Assembly: GCA_026391675.1 (NCBI GenBank)
Contig: JAPLDQ010000035.1
Location: forward strand, 62,001 to 126,000
DNA: 64,000 bases
DNA from: Bacteroidota bacterium
GTDB lineage: Bacteria; Bacteroidota; Bacteroidia; Bacteroidales; JACABE01
Direction: 5' to 3'
Shown here: positions 32,107 through 42,298 of the stretch, piece after piece
Numbering within the stretch: position 1 is the first letter of the stretch
How the letters are laid out: the number at the start of each line of letters is the position of its first letter
Program-made: the position numbers and the translations under genes
The notes under the pieces: model-generated
Told to the model about the DNA's origin: nothing
Databases searched by the model: none
The model's input: the letters and a program-made list of their open reading frames with translations, nothing else

Positions 32107-32154
32107 TATTAACACATTATCGTATCAACACATTACCGAATTAACACATTTTCC
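32107..32154. repeat. Phased 8-base array overlapping the fumC stop
   Basis: Octamers TATTAACA, CATTATCG, TATCAACA, CATTACCG, AATTAACA, CATTTTCC, alternating two motifs (16-base super-period). The fumC stop codon (32141-32143) is inside. Confidence 0.7.
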
Positions 32155-33523
32155 TTGGATCAACCCAGAGTGTAAATTCCTCATCGGTTACCAGTCCTGA
32201 TTCCAGTGCAGCTTCGCGTAAGGTTTTGTTTTCCTTATGGGCTTTTTTGGCAATCATGGCTGCGTTATCGTAACCAATATGGGTATTCAGCGCAGTAACC
32301 AGCATCAATGAGTTTTCAAGGTTCTTGTTGATGAAAGTCATATTGGCTTCTATGCCAATGGCACAGTTATCATTATAAGAAACACAGGCATCGCCCAATA
32401 AACGGGCTGCTTGCAATAAATTATAAATCATAACCGGTTTAAATACGTGCAACTGGAAATGACCGTGTGTACCTGCCACAGAAATGGCTGCATCATTACC
32501 AATAACCTGGGCACAAACCATGGATAAAGCTTCATTCTGTGTTGGATTTACTTTACCCGGCATAATGGAAGAACCCGGTTCGTTTTCAGGAAGATGGATT
32601 TCGCCGATTCCGCAACGTGGACCTGAAGCCAGTAAACGGGTATCGTTGGCAATTTTCATCAGACTGATGGCCAATGTTTTTAAAGCACCAGAAGTTTCCA
32701 CCACAGCATCATGTGCTGCCAGTGATTCAAACTTATTGGGGGCAGTAATAAAAGGCAAACCTGTTAATTCAGCTATTTTTTTTGCGACAAGCACATCATA
32801 ACCTTTAGGCGTATTTAAGCCCGTACCAACGGCGGTACCGCCCAATGCCAGTTCGGCCATGTGTTCCAGCGTATTTTTTATAGCTTTTACACCATGATCA
32901 ATTTGCGAAACATAGGCAGAAAATTCCTGACCTAAGGTAAGCGGAGTTGCATCCATCAGGTGTGTACGCCCTGTTTTTACTATATTCTTAAACTCTTCCG
33001 ATTTCTTTGCCAGTGTTTCCCTTAGTTTCAGTGCACCCGGTATGGTAACATCAACCAGCATCTTGTATCCGGCTATGCTCATAGCTGTAGGAAAAGTATC
33101 ATTAGACGACTGCGATTTGTTAACATCATCATTGGGATGGATAATGGTTTTTTCACCCAGCACGCCGCCATTCAAAACATGAGCACGGTTGGCAATTACT
33201 TCGTTCAGGTTCATATTGCTTTGTGTACCTGAACCGGTTTGCCAGATTACCAATGGAAACTGGTCGTCCAGCTTGCCTTCCAGTATTTCATCGCAAACCT
33301 TTGAGATTAATTCACATTTTTCTTTGGGCAACACACCCAGTTCAAAATTGGCCAGGGCTGCAGCTTTCTTTAAAATAGCAAAAGCCCATATTATTTCTTT
33401 TGGCATGGATGCAGGCTCACCGATTTTAAAATTTTCAACGGAGCGTTGTGTCTGTGCTCCCCAGTATTTATCAGCAGGAACTTCTATAGGTCCCATGGTG
33501 TCTTTCTCAGTTCTTGTTTTCAT
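32141..33523 (-). CDS. fumC: Class II fumarate hydratase
   Basis: 460 residues. The superfamily signature [17 protein letters not shown] is present near residue 315, with [18 protein letters not shown], a [23 protein letters not shown] block and the [19 protein letters not shown] motif that mark FumC rather than aspartase (aspartase cannot be excluded by motif alone, but length and wording fit FumC). It interconverts fumarate and malate in the cytoplasm and fits with the methylmalonyl-CoA and citrate genes in the window. The 3' end lies in an octamer array. Confidence 0.94.
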   Translation of the reverse strand: MKTRTEKDTMGPIEVPADKYWGAQTQRSVENFKIGEPASMPKEIIWAFAILKKAAALANFELGVLPKEKCELISKVCDEILEGKLDDQFPLVIWQTGSGTQSNMNLNEVIANRAHVLNGGVLGEKTIIHPNDDVNKSQSSNDTFPTAMSIAGYKMLVDVTIPGALKLRETLAKKSEEFKNIVKTGRTHLMDATPLTLGQEFSAYVSQIDHGVKAIKNTLEHMAELALGGTAVGTGLNTPKGYDVLVAKKIAELTGLPFITAPNKFESLAAHDAVVETSGALKTLAISLMKIANDTRLLASGPRCGIGEIHLPENEPGSSIMPGKVNPTQNEALSMVCAQVIGNDAAISVAGTHGHFQLHVFKPVMIYNLLQAARLLGDACVSYNDNCAIGIEANMTFINKNLENSLMLVTALNTHIGYDNAAMIAKKAHKENKTLREAALESGLVTDEEFTLWVDPRKMC

Positions 33524-33556
33524 AATATATTTGGTTTAAATTATTTATATTTTTGC

Positions 33557-33604
33557 CACAAAGGCACTAAGACACTAAGAAATTAAGCCTTTGTGTCTTT
33601 GTGG
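33557..33604. repeat. Palindromic phased 8-base array
   Basis: Octamers CACAAAGG, CACTAAGA, CACTAAGA, AATTAAGC, CTTTGTGT, CTTTGTGG; the outer units form an inverted repeat (GCCACAAAG ... CTTTGTGGC). Lies between fumC and the arsC-like gene. Confidence 0.75.
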
Positions 33605-33618
33605 CCAATATTGATTTT

Positions 33619-33960
33619 TTAAATAAATTTTTCAAGGTTTTCAACCGGATCACCCAGTACGGCACTATGGTCTTTTTCCACAATCGGCCGTTGGATTAAA
33701 TTTGGATATTCCACCAGTATTTTCACCCATTCATCATCATTAAATTTTTTGCCTTTAAACTGCTTTTTATACACCTCTTCCTGCGTTCTGATGATATCCT
33801 GAGGCTTTTTGTTCAGTTTGTCCAATAATAACTGCAATTGCTTTTCATTCATCGGATTTTTGATATAATCAATAATATCAACCTTCAGGGCTTTATCAGT
33901 AAGATATTGTAAACCGGCTCTGGATTTGCGGCAACGCGGATTATGGTATATTTTCAACAT
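33619..33960 (-). CDS. ArsC/Spx family protein (arsenate reductase-like)
   Basis: 113 residues. The YHNPRCRKSRAGLQYL opening places the single active Cys10, and IIDYIKNPMNEKQLQLLLDKL, IIRTQEEVYKKQF and NLIQRPIVEKDHSAVLGDPVENL match ArsC of the glutaredoxin-linked family (the RPIV Arg is kept). Homologues labelled YfgD/ArsC are often not shown to act on arsenate. No ars operon is present, so a general thiol or oxyanion reductase role is equally possible. Confidence 0.9.
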   Translation of the reverse strand: MLKIYHNPRCRKSRAGLQYLTDKALKVDIIDYIKNPMNEKQLQLLLDKLNKKPQDIIRTQEEVYKKQFKGKKFNDDEWVKILVEYPNLIQRPIVEKDHSAVLGDPVENLEKFI

Positions 33961-34119
33961 TTTTTACTAAATTTTAGTTTAAGATGTAAAAATATAAAAA
34001 CTTTATAAAAAAATGAAGCTTTTATGAATTTTTAAATGTGATAAAATAAATATAGGGGTATTTATGAAATAAATTTATCATACTATCAATACAATTATCA
34101 GATTAGTTGTTAAAACTAG

Positions 34120-35163
<1,044 letters not shown>

Positions 35164-35172
35164 TACTTATTG

Positions 35173-35796
35173 TTATTTCCGTCCGAAATCGGCCGGGATT
35201 TCGCCCCAGTTTTCTGTATCCCATTTTAGTATGGGGTTTTGCCAGGAATTTTCCTTTAACCATTTTTCGGCCCTGGCAATTAAATCAAAAAGGACATCGT
35301 TCTGAGGGATTTGTTCCAGTTTGGTTTTGGCTTTTTTGCCTCTTACCCAGGCGATGGCTGTAATAGAATCGCTGTAAACAGGCAATGCTGAGTTCTGCTT
35401 TTGCAGCATAGCAAGGGCATGAACCAAAGCCAGGAATTCTCCTATATTATTGGTGCCCTGTTCGAAAGGGCCCTGATGAAAAATCTCTTCTTTTGTAGCC
35501 GTATCAACGCATCTGTATTCCATCATTCCCGGATTACCGGCACAGGCAGCATCAACTGATATACTCGGTGTTATTATTCTGTGGCTTACTGCAGTTGTAT
35601 TTGCTTTTGCTGATTTTGGCTTTCCCATATAGAGATGGGGTTTGGATTTGAATGCCTTTTCAGCGGTTTCCAGACTTTCAAATGATTTGTATAAAGCAGC
35701 TTCAAAACCTTTTATATGCATCTCGCATTCAGGCCACGAAGTAAAAATACCGGTCTGATGTCCTTTCCAAACTACATAGTACTTCTGTTTCGCCAT
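35173..35796 (-). CDS. Ribonuclease H with N-terminal viroplasmin domain
   Basis: 207 residues. Residues 3-45 (KYYVVWKGHQTGIFTSWPECEMHIKGFEAALYKSF) are the small viroplasmin/RNase HI N-terminal domain that binds RNA:DNA hybrids. The rest is a type 1 RNase H domain: ISVDAACAGNPGMMEYR (first Asp), NNIGEFLALVHAL (Glu), PVYSDSITAIAWV (Asp) and a distal DLIARAEKWL. It removes RNA from hybrids. This two-domain arrangement is common in Bacteroidota and in eukaryotic RNase H1. Confidence 0.94.
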   Translation of the reverse strand: MAKQKYYVVWKGHQTGIFTSWPECEMHIKGFEAALYKSFESLETAEKAFKSKPHLYMGKPKSAKANTTAVSHRIITPSISVDAACAGNPGMMEYRCVDTATKEEIFHQGPFEQGTNNIGEFLALVHALAMLQKQNSALPVYSDSITAIAWVRGKKAKTKLEQIPQNDVLFDLIARAEKWLKENSWQNPILKWDTENWGEIPADFGRK

Positions 35797-35865
35797 AGGT
35801 AATTGATGATAAAATGATTATACGTAATATAAATTTGTTTCTATCTTTAATTAAATTTTCCATTT

Positions 35866-35945
35866 GTCATGCTGACGAAGGAAGCATCTCTTTCATTAAT
35901 AATACTAAACTTTATGAGATTCCTCACTATCGTTCGGAATGACAA
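35866..35945. repeat. Dispersed palindromic repeat, complete copy 2
   Basis: Left arm starts GTCATGCTGACGAAGGAAGC; right arm ends CGTTCGGAATGACA. Same family as 6757-6833 and 43210-43236. Confidence 0.8.
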
Positions 35946-35954
35946 AAATTCCAT

Positions 35955-37046
35955 TTACTTTTCAGTATAACTGTCTATCAGTTTCTGAGCGGCTATGTAT
36001 GGACTTATTTCATTGTTCAATATGGCTTGCTGCAATTTGGGGATTAGATTTAATATGGCTTTATTGTGATAGAACTTTTCCTTCAGCCTTTCATCAATCA
36101 TTTCAAACATAATCTGTTTAGCCTGCTGCTGTCTTTTCTGATAAAAATAGTCGTTTGCCTTGGTAAATAACTGATATTTTTCAATAATTTCCCAGATATT
36201 TTCAACACCTTCATGTGTGTAAGCAGAGCAAGTGGCTACTTCGGGTATCCAGCCTGATTCAGTGGGAGGAAATAAATGTAAGGCATTTTTATACTGCGTC
36301 ATAGCCAGAGAAGCCATCTTTTTATTATCTCCGTCTGCTTTATTAATGGCGATGGCATCAGCCATTTCCATTATACCACGTTTAATTCCCTGTAATTCAT
36401 CACCGGCATTGCCCAGCATGAGTAATAAAAAGAAATCAACCATGGCATGTACGGCAGTTTCTGACTGACCAACACCCACCGTTTCAACAAAAATTATATT
36501 AAACCCTGCAGCTTCACACAAAATTATGGTTTCGCGGGTTTTGCGTGCAACACCACCCAAAGAACCGGCTGAGGGCGAAGGACGAATAAAAGCATTGGCA
36601 TCTGTTGACAATGCTTCCATTCGTGTTTTATCACCTAATATACTTCCTTTTGAACGCTGGCTGCTGGGATCTATGGCCAGAACAGCCAGTTTATTTCCAG
36701 CATTGCATAAATTTTTACCCAAAGCTTCAATAAATGTACTTTTACCCACACCCGGAACACCTGTAATACCTATCCGTATTGAGTTTCCGGCATAAGGTAA
36801 ACACCTGGCAATAATTTGCTGCGCAATGGCCTGGTGTTCTGGCAAAGCACTTTCAATCAATGTAATTGCCTTGCTTAAAATGGTGCGGTTGCCTTTAATG
36901 ATACCTTCAAGGTATTCATCAATTGAAAAAACAGGGGTTTTCCTGCCTGTTAATTCCTTCTTTAACTGAGGATTAACAGACGAAGGTTGTTCAATACCCT
37001 GCTGAACTTTTAATGCCGACTGAATTTTTTTTGGCTTGCTACCCAT
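35955..37046 (-). CDS. MeaB/ArgK-type GTPase, methylmalonyl-CoA mutase chaperone
   Basis: 363 residues. P-loop GITGVPGVGKSTFIEALG at about residue 95, DPSSQRSKGSILGDKTRM (switch III-like), FVETVGVGQSE (switch) and NKADGDN (base recognition). These are MeaB hallmarks. MeaB uses GTP to load and protect adenosylcobalamin in methylmalonyl-CoA mutase, whose two subunits are encoded at 47943 and 59791 in this window. It lies 17 bases after a thioesterase gene on the same strand, so the two are likely co-transcribed. Confidence 0.95.
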   Translation of the reverse strand: MGSKPKKIQSALKVQQGIEQPSSVNPQLKKELTGRKTPVFSIDEYLEGIIKGNRTILSKAITLIESALPEHQAIAQQIIARCLPYAGNSIRIGITGVPGVGKSTFIEALGKNLCNAGNKLAVLAIDPSSQRSKGSILGDKTRMEALSTDANAFIRPSPSAGSLGGVARKTRETIILCEAAGFNIIFVETVGVGQSETAVHAMVDFFLLLMLGNAGDELQGIKRGIMEMADAIAINKADGDNKKMASLAMTQYKNALHLFPPTESGWIPEVATCSAYTHEGVENIWEIIEKYQLFTKANDYFYQKRQQQAKQIMFEMIDERLKEKFYHNKAILNLIPKLQQAILNNEISPYIAAQKLIDSYTEK

Positions 37047-37063
37047 TTAATAAATTTAGAAAC

Positions 37064-37507
37064 TTAACGTTTTTTTAAAGCAATAGCTTGTCTTTGTAAC
37101 TCAATATCTTCCGGAAGAACTGCTATCATTTCCAATCCATGAGGAGTTGGTTTTGTATCCTTGTTTACATGAACAAATGTTGCAAACCCATCTACCAATG
37201 GTACATCAGGTTCTTCAATAGTGCCAACACTTACATATGCCGTTAAGCTGGTAGTGCCGCAATAAATGATTTTACTGTGATAACAAATTGTTTCACCTAG
37301 TTTTACACTTTTTGAAAAACACATGCCATGTATTTTAAGGCAAATAATATTTCTTGGATCAACTATGCTCGATGCAGCAATAAACCCTGATTCAACAAAC
37401 CATTCAGCCCCTCTTCCGGCATACAGCGTTCCGTGGTGGTTCAAATCTTCACTTTTTACTAAACGATAAGTCGTGAACTTCTTAACTTCTTTTTTTCTGA
37501 TAATCAT
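37064..37507 (-). CDS. Hotdog-fold acyl-CoA thioesterase
   Basis: 147 residues. TYRLVKSEDLNHHGTLYAGRGAEWFVESGFIAASSIVDPRNIICLKIHGMCFSKSVKLGE is the acyl-CoA thioesterase pattern, with N-H-H-G-T-L-Y-A-G in place of the usual N-x-x-x-T-L-F-G-G, and a likely Glu (VES) where many enzymes have Asp. The C-terminus TPHGLEMIAVLPEDIELQRQAIALKKR is a basic tail. It heads a unit with meaB, which suggests a link with propionyl- or methylmalonyl-CoA metabolism. A promoter element lies 14 bases upstream of the ATG. Confidence 0.85.
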   Translation of the reverse strand: MIIRKKEVKKFTTYRLVKSEDLNHHGTLYAGRGAEWFVESGFIAASSIVDPRNIICLKIHGMCFSKSVKLGETICYHSKIIYCGTTSLTAYVSVGTIEEPDVPLVDGFATFVHVNKDTKPTPHGLEMIAVLPEDIELQRQAIALKKR

Positions 37508-37521
37508 AATTGGTTTTTTTG

Positions 37522-37529
37522 CAAAATTA
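37522..37529 (-). promoter_or_regulatory. -7 promoter element for thioesterase-meaB
   Basis: Minus strand TAATTTTG, 14 bases upstream of the ATG at 37507. Confidence 0.55.
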
Positions 37530-37618
37530 CATCTAATTTCTGAATGAAAAGGTTTAAGATCAAGGAAAATTTTAATAAAAATTAATGGATTGAAATTCTG
37601 AAGTTAATTTGGAAATCG

Positions 37619-38194
37619 CTAAAAATGAATGAGTTCCTGATACAGCATTTGGGTTGGTAATCCCATTACATTGAAATATGAACCTTCAATATGTTCAATC
37701 CCCACATAACCAATCCATTCCTGAACTCCGTATGCTCCGGCTTTATCGAATGGTTTATATTTTGTGATATAATAGTTTATTTCTTCGTCGCTTAAATGCC
37801 TGAAATACACATTGCTCAAGGCATAAAAACTATGTTGTTTTTCTTTTGCTTTTAAACAAACACCGGTGATAACCTGATGCATTCTTCCTGAAATCTGCTG
37901 TAAAATATCAAATGCATCCTTCTCATCTCTTGGTTTTCCGAGTACTTTGTCTTCAATGGCTACAATAGTATCTGCCGCAATTATCAGCGTATTTTCTTTT
38001 AGTTCAGCAGTTATAGCATTAGCCTTAACTTCGGCCAGATAAACCGGTATTTGCAATAAGGGCATTGCTGCAGGATAGATTTCTTCGGCATCAGTAACAA
38101 TAACCCTGAAATCAAAACCCATATCCTTTAACAACTGTTGCCTGCGCGGTGATTGTGAAGCAAGGATGATATCGTATTTAGCAAAATTTATCAT
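37619..38194 (-). CDS. Maf-like nucleoside triphosphate pyrophosphatase
   Basis: 191 residues. IILASQSPRRQQLLKDMGFDFRVI (SxSPRR motif), AADTIVAIEDKVLGKPRDEKDAF and GAYGVQEWIGYVGIEHIEGSYFNVMGLPT are diagnostic of Maf. It removes modified or canonical nucleoside triphosphates (dTTP/UTP type). The start codon overlaps the stop of the prenyltransferase gene by 4 bases, so it is the second gene of that operon. Confidence 0.96.
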   Translation of the reverse strand: MINFAKYDIILASQSPRRQQLLKDMGFDFRVIVTDAEEIYPAAMPLLQIPVYLAEVKANAITAELKENTLIIAADTIVAIEDKVLGKPRDEKDAFDILQQISGRMHQVITGVCLKAKEKQHSFYALSNVYFRHLSDEEINYYITKYKPFDKAGAYGVQEWIGYVGIEHIEGSYFNVMGLPTQMLYQELIHF

Positions 38195-39135
38195 GGCTGA
38201 AGATTATAATAAATACCAAACATGGTAAGTATGCCGATTACCATCATAATTTTGGTAAGATTGCTGATGAAGTGATAATCTTCCTGCGCTTTGGCTGTCC
38301 AGATTTTATATCCTAAAAATACAAATGGTAATTGCACTGTAATCATTAAAATTCCTGCAAAATAGCCTAAGTCCATATCCTTAAGCTTCATCTGAAAAAA
38401 AGCTAAGATAGCAACTGACAGAAATGATAAGAGTGCAGCAATTTTTTTGGTATTTTCAACACCAACTACTACAGGCAAGGTAGTACAACCCCATTTTGAA
38501 TCGCCTTCCATATCTTCAATATCCTTGATAAATTCCCTGATAAGGGTAATTATAAAGGAAAATAATGCATATGCAAATATAAAATAGCTGATGGTCCAGT
38601 ATATTTTGAGTCCTTCGGTAAAAACAAGAGGATTATTTCTGACAGCAAAAAATTCAAATAACCATACTATTATCAGTAAAAATCCGCCTAAAAATGCAAT
38701 TACAAAATTACCCCACAGAAACAAGCGCTTATATTTAAGCGAATAGAAATAAAACATGGCAATACAAACCAGAAACGAAAGGCCCAGATTGATGGAACCC
38801 ACCTTATAACCCAGATAAACACCAATCAAAACAGCCACTGTATTCATGATTACATAAATAATGTTGGCTTTTTTTTCTGAAATGCTGTTATCAACAATCA
38901 GTTTATCCGGTTTATTGATTCTGTCGATTTGTAAATCAAAAATATCATTGATAATATAGCCGGCAGCAGCCAGTAATACTATAGCAAAAACAAGCAAAAG
39001 AAAATCCAGGTCACCCATCTGCAGGCTGATATTCTGTAATTTATAAAATGGGGCAATAATAAAATAGCGGGTAAAATATTGAATCAGAATAATGATTAAA
39101 AGGTTTTTCCAACGTATCAGCTTAAGAAAATTCAT
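38191..39135 (-). CDS. UbiA-type prenyltransferase (geranylgeranylglycerol-phosphate transferase-like)
   Basis: 314 residues, about eight membrane helices. First Asp-rich motif NDIFDLQIDRINKPDK at about residue 64 and second motif in REFIKDIEDMEGDSKWGCTTLPVVVG. Such enzymes attach a prenyl chain to an acceptor at the membrane. Bacteroidota homologues are often labelled geranylgeranylglycerol-phosphate geranylgeranyltransferase, but the acceptor (lipid, quinone or heme precursor) cannot be read from sequence. Promoter TAATTTTG at 39161-39168; maf follows with a 4-base overlap. Confidence 0.88.
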   Translation of the reverse strand: MNFLKLIRWKNLLIIILIQYFTRYFIIAPFYKLQNISLQMGDLDFLLLVFAIVLLAAAGYIINDIFDLQIDRINKPDKLIVDNSISEKKANIIYVIMNTVAVLIGVYLGYKVGSINLGLSFLVCIAMFYFYSLKYKRLFLWGNFVIAFLGGFLLIIVWLFEFFAVRNNPLVFTEGLKIYWTISYFIFAYALFSFIITLIREFIKDIEDMEGDSKWGCTTLPVVVGVENTKKIAALLSFLSVAILAFFQMKLKDMDLGYFAGILMITVQLPFVFLGYKIWTAKAQEDYHFISNLTKIMMVIGILTMFGIYYNLQP

Positions 39136-39160
39136 TTTTGATAGATTTATAGAATTCGGG

Positions 39161-39168
39161 CAAAATTA
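39161..39168 (-). promoter_or_regulatory. -7 promoter element for the UbiA-maf operon
   Basis: Minus strand TAATTTTG, 25 bases upstream of the ATG at 39135. Confidence 0.5.
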
Positions 39169-39247
39169 CAAATTTATCAATCATTTTTATTTAAGAAATG
39201 TTAGTTTTGTGTTTTAAATATGGAAGTTGGGAATTTTTTCATCAGAA

Positions 39248-39275
39248 TTCTGACTTCTAAATTCTAAATTCAAAC
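39248..39275. repeat. Phased 7-base array just upstream of a start codon
   Basis: TTCTGAC, TTCTAAA, TTCTAAA, TTCAAAC; the ATG of the next gene follows 6 bases later, so the array forms its leader. Confidence 0.7.
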
Positions 39276-39281
39276 TTTAAA

Positions 39282-39872
39282 ATGAACTTTCTGGCACACG
39301 TATATCTATCGGGTAATGATGAAAAGCTGATTATCGGCAACCTGATAGCTGATGCAGTTAAAGGAAAACAGATAGAAAATTTTGAAGAAGGTATAGTAAA
39401 AGGGATAAAACTTCATCGCCTGATTGACACTTTTACTGATAATCATGAAGTTTTTAAACAAAGTGCAGCCCGGCTGGAACCGGTTTACAAGAAATATGCT
39501 GTAGTAATCGCTGATATCTTTTATGATCATTTCTTAGCCAAGGATTTTCATCTTTATTCAAATATATCATTATCACATACCGCTCATCATACTTACAGCA
39601 TTTTAATCAGGAATTATGCGATTTTACCTCCGCGCAGTAAAAGAATGCTCCCTTTTATGGCAACACAAAACTGGCTGGAAGGGTATGCAAATCTTAGGGA
39701 TTTACAAAGGGTATTTAATGGTATGTCGCGCAGGGCAAGTTTTGTATCGGGTATGGAAAATGCAATTGTTGATTTAAAGAAAGATTACAATGCCTTTGAA
39801 TCTGAATTTCATTTGTTTTTTCCTGATATGATTAATTATGTGAAAAGTGTAATGGCGTCAGGGCAAATATAA
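39282..39872 (+). CDS. AcpH-like ACP phosphodiesterase (DUF479)
   Basis: 196 residues. MNFLAHVYLSGNDEKLIIGNLIADAVKGKQ is the AcpH opening, with His and Asp ligands. GIKLHRLIDTFTDNH gives the HD-type His/Asp set, and DIFYDHFLAKDFH and MATQNWLEGYANL follow. AcpH removes the 4'-phosphopantetheine arm from acyl carrier protein using manganese. Bacteroidota members keep the motifs, but activity on ACP is inferred. Note that the window also encodes a CitD-type carrier domain bearing a related prosthetic group. Its leader is a heptamer array. Confidence 0.9.
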   Translation: MNFLAHVYLSGNDEKLIIGNLIADAVKGKQIENFEEGIVKGIKLHRLIDTFTDNHEVFKQSAARLEPVYKKYAVVIADIFYDHFLAKDFHLYSNISLSHTAHHTYSILIRNYAILPPRSKRMLPFMATQNWLEGYANLRDLQRVFNGMSRRASFVSGMENAIVDLKKDYNAFESEFHLFFPDMINYVKSVMASGQI

Positions 39873-39901
39873 TTGTTTCATTAACATTATTCTATTACCA
39901 G

Positions 39902-39946
39902 AGAAGTACCTAAAATACTTAGATTACTTAAAGTACTTAAAGTTGT
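39902..39946. repeat. Phased 9-base degenerate array
   Basis: AGAAGTACC, TAAAATACT, TAGATTACT, TAAAGTACT, TAAAGTTGT. Reverse complement theme of the 9-mers at 6860-6886. Confidence 0.65.
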
Positions 39947-39972
39947 TGTAATTTATTCCTGGTTACGCAAAT

Positions 39973-40049
39973 ATTTTACATTTTACATTTACCATCATAA
40001 ATTTCACATCTTATTTCTGCCTTCCACCTTCTGCCTTTATATCTTTGTA
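39973..40049. repeat. Longest phased 7-base array in the window (11 units)
   Basis: Units ATTTTAC, ATTTTAC, ATTTACC, ATCATAA, ATTTCAC, ATCTTAT, TTCTGCC, TTCCACC, TTCTGCC, TTTATAT, CTTTGTA stay in phase. The last two contain the promoter element of the next gene. Confidence 0.75.
40040..40047 (+). promoter_or_regulatory. -7 promoter element for the HD phosphodiesterase gene
   Basis: TATCTTTG, 62 bases upstream of the ATG at 40110. Confidence 0.45.
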
Positions 40050-40109
40050 TCTAAAAACTTTACTACTTTCGTTTAATTTTCTTAATTTCGTATTTTAAAC
40101 TCAAGCAAA

Positions 40110-42158
40110 ATGCGCTTTTCATTCCTGAACATCAGAAATCAATATGCCGGTGTTTACAAAATATTTCTTTTGGTTATCAGTATCATACTATTGGTTGCAT
40201 TATTCCCCCGCGAAGGCACCTTTAAATACGATTTCCAAAAGGGAAAATACTGGAAACACGACGACCTGATTGCTCCTTTTGATTTTGCCATTAACAAATC
40301 CGAAGAAGAAATCACAACTGAAAAGGCAGTATTGCTCAATAATACAAAACCCTATTTCAGGATTGACCTCACACAAACCACCGGAAAACGAAAGGAATTA
40401 AGTACATTAATCATTCAGAAATGTAAAGAAACAAAATGTAAAGTCAAACCCGAGGCTTTGCTGAGCATTTATGATACCCTCATCAATACCGGTATTATTG
40501 AGCCGGTTCCCGAAATCGAAAACCAGCCCAAAGAATTCAGGATTATTATAATTAAAAACAATATTGCCGAAGAAAAAGAACTCGGCAACTTTTTTACGAT
40601 AAATCTGGCCGACAAATTCATAAAAAATGAAGTAAACAAGCTTAAACTGATAAATGCTGCTGATTTTACAGTATTAATAGAAAATGCCCTGGTTCAGAAT
40701 CTTAAATTTGATCATTTTACTACCGAAAAAGAAACCCAGAATCTGGTTTCCGGCTTATCCACCGCCAAAGGCATGGTCGAAAACGGACAGCTCATCATTT
40801 CAAAAGGAGAACTGATTACTGCCGATAAATTTCAGATATTGCAATCGCTCAAGAAAGATTATGAAACGCAGCTGGGTTCCAGTTCCGAATATTATTCAAT
40901 ATTACTGGGACAAATCATACTGCTTTCAATATCAATAACAGTGCTCGTGCTATTCCTGAGGGCATTCCGCAAAAATGTGCTGGCTGATAATAAAAATCTC
41001 CTGTTTATTTTATTGCTGATTTACATTATGGTTTTTGTAACCAGCCTTGTTATAAAAACGGATGCCACCTATATCTACATCGTACCCATTTGTCTGGTTG
41101 CAGTTATCGTTCGTGTATTTTTCGATACCAGGCTTTCATTGTTTGTTCATCTGGTAACCATTATCATCATCGGATTTCTGGTACCCAACAGCTTTGATTT
41201 TGTTTTCATACAGATGATTACAGGAATTATTACCATTATCAGTGTTGCCAATCTCGAAAAAAGAGCGCAGTTCTTTATGACCTCCTTTTATATTTTTATT
41301 ACCTATTCAGCTTTGTATATTGGCATTTTACTGATACAGAACGGAAATATACCAAAGGAATCGATAAAAGTATTCGCCATGTTTGCGGCCAGTGCCTTGC
41401 TCACCTTATTTTCGTATCCGCTGATATTTATTTTCGAAAAATTATTTGGCTATGTAACGGATGTTTCCCTTATGGAACTGAGCAATACCAATTCAAAGCT
41501 TTTGCGTGAACTGGCAGCCAAAACACCGGGAACCTTCCAGCATTCCATGCAGATTGCCAACCTGGTGGAAGAAGTAATTTTTGAAATAGGAGGAAATGCT
41601 CTGCTGGCAAGAGCCGGAGCCATGTATCATGATATCGGCAAAATAGAAATGCCCATGTATTTTATCGAAAATCAAAATACATCCTTTAATCCGCATTCGG
41701 AATTATCCTATGGCGAAAGTGCCGAAATCATTATCAGTCACGTAAGCAAAGGCATTAAAATAGCCCGTAAGCATAATATTCCTGAACAAATCATTGATTT
41801 TATCCGCACGCATCATGGTACCCGCCGGACCGATTTCTTCTATCAGCAGTTCAAAAGCGAATATCCTGAAGAGACAATCAATGAAGCCAGCTACACCTAT
41901 AAAGGACCTATTCCCTATTCCAAAGAAACTGCTGTTTTAATGATGGTGGATTCCGTTGAAGCTGCATCCAGAAGTCTGAAAACCCATGACGAAGCCAGCA
42001 TAGACGATTTGGTTGAAAATATTATCAACGAACAGATTGAAGGCAAACAGTTTGTAAACAGCAATATAACCTTCAGGGATATTGATAAAATCAAAAGTAT
42101 TTTAAAGAAAAAACTGATTAATATTTATCATGTTAGGATTGAATACCATAGTGTTTGA
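40110..42158 (+). CDS. PgpH-type membrane HD phosphodiesterase (c-di-AMP)
   Basis: 682 residues. An N-terminal span is followed by the 7TMR-HDED extracellular part (residues 35-265), about seven membrane helices (270-455) and a cytoplasmic HDIG domain from about 470. FQHSMQIANLVEEV, YHDIGKIEMP (HD pair) and SYGESAEIIISHVSKGIKIARKHNIPEQIIDFIRTHHGT carry the metal ligands, as in Listeria PgpH, which hydrolyses cyclic di-AMP. No cyclase is present in the window. It is a single gene with its own promoter. Confidence 0.94.
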   Translation: MRFSFLNIRNQYAGVYKIFLLVISIILLVALFPREGTFKYDFQKGKYWKHDDLIAPFDFAINKSEEEITTEKAVLLNNTKPYFRIDLTQTTGKRKELSTLIIQKCKETKCKVKPEALLSIYDTLINTGIIEPVPEIENQPKEFRIIIIKNNIAEEKELGNFFTINLADKFIKNEVNKLKLINAADFTVLIENALVQNLKFDHFTTEKETQNLVSGLSTAKGMVENGQLIISKGELITADKFQILQSLKKDYETQLGSSSEYYSILLGQIILLSISITVLVLFLRAFRKNVLADNKNLLFILLLIYIMVFVTSLVIKTDATYIYIVPICLVAVIVRVFFDTRLSLFVHLVTIIIIGFLVPNSFDFVFIQMITGIITIISVANLEKRAQFFMTSFYIFITYSALYIGILLIQNGNIPKESIKVFAMFAASALLTLFSYPLIFIFEKLFGYVTDVSLMELSNTNSKLLRELAAKTPGTFQHSMQIANLVEEVIFEIGGNALLARAGAMYHDIGKIEMPMYFIENQNTSFNPHSELSYGESAEIIISHVSKGIKIARKHNIPEQIIDFIRTHHGTRRTDFFYQQFKSEYPEETINEASYTYKGPIPYSKETAVLMMVDSVEAASRSLKTHDEASIDDLVENIINEQIEGKQFVNSNITFRDIDKIKSILKKKLINIYHVRIEYHSV

Positions 42159-42180
42159 TGTTTAAATTTTGAAGGGGAAA

Positions 42181-42212
42181 TTAGTTATTAGTTTATTGAG
42201 TTATTAAGTTAT
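42181..42212. repeat. Phased 8-base degenerate array
   Basis: TTAGTTAT, TAGTTTAT, TGAGTTAT, TAAGTTAT directly after the HD phosphodiesterase gene. Confidence 0.7.
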
Positions 42213-42221
42213 TGTGCTAAA

Positions 42222-42254
42222 AAACCTAACAGATTTTAAAAACCTGTTAGGTTT
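42222..42254. terminator. Hairpin AAACCTAACAG / CTGTTAGGTTT
   Basis: Perfect 11-bp arms with an 11-base loop. Elements of this sequence are dispersed repeats in many Bacteroidota genomes; it may act as terminator, but there is no strong T-run. Confidence 0.55.
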
Positions 42255-42298
42255 AAGAAATTTTTGAATTATAAATTAAAAAATAATAAATAAGAAAT

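Noticed and set aside
33557-33604. CRISPR array or tandem-repeat locus
   Set aside because: Units are 8 bases with no spacers; nothing in the window has CRISPR-length repeats or cas genes.
33619-33960. Arsenic resistance locus
   Set aside because: Only one ArsC/Spx-like gene; no arsR, arsB or acr3 nearby, and the family has other roles.
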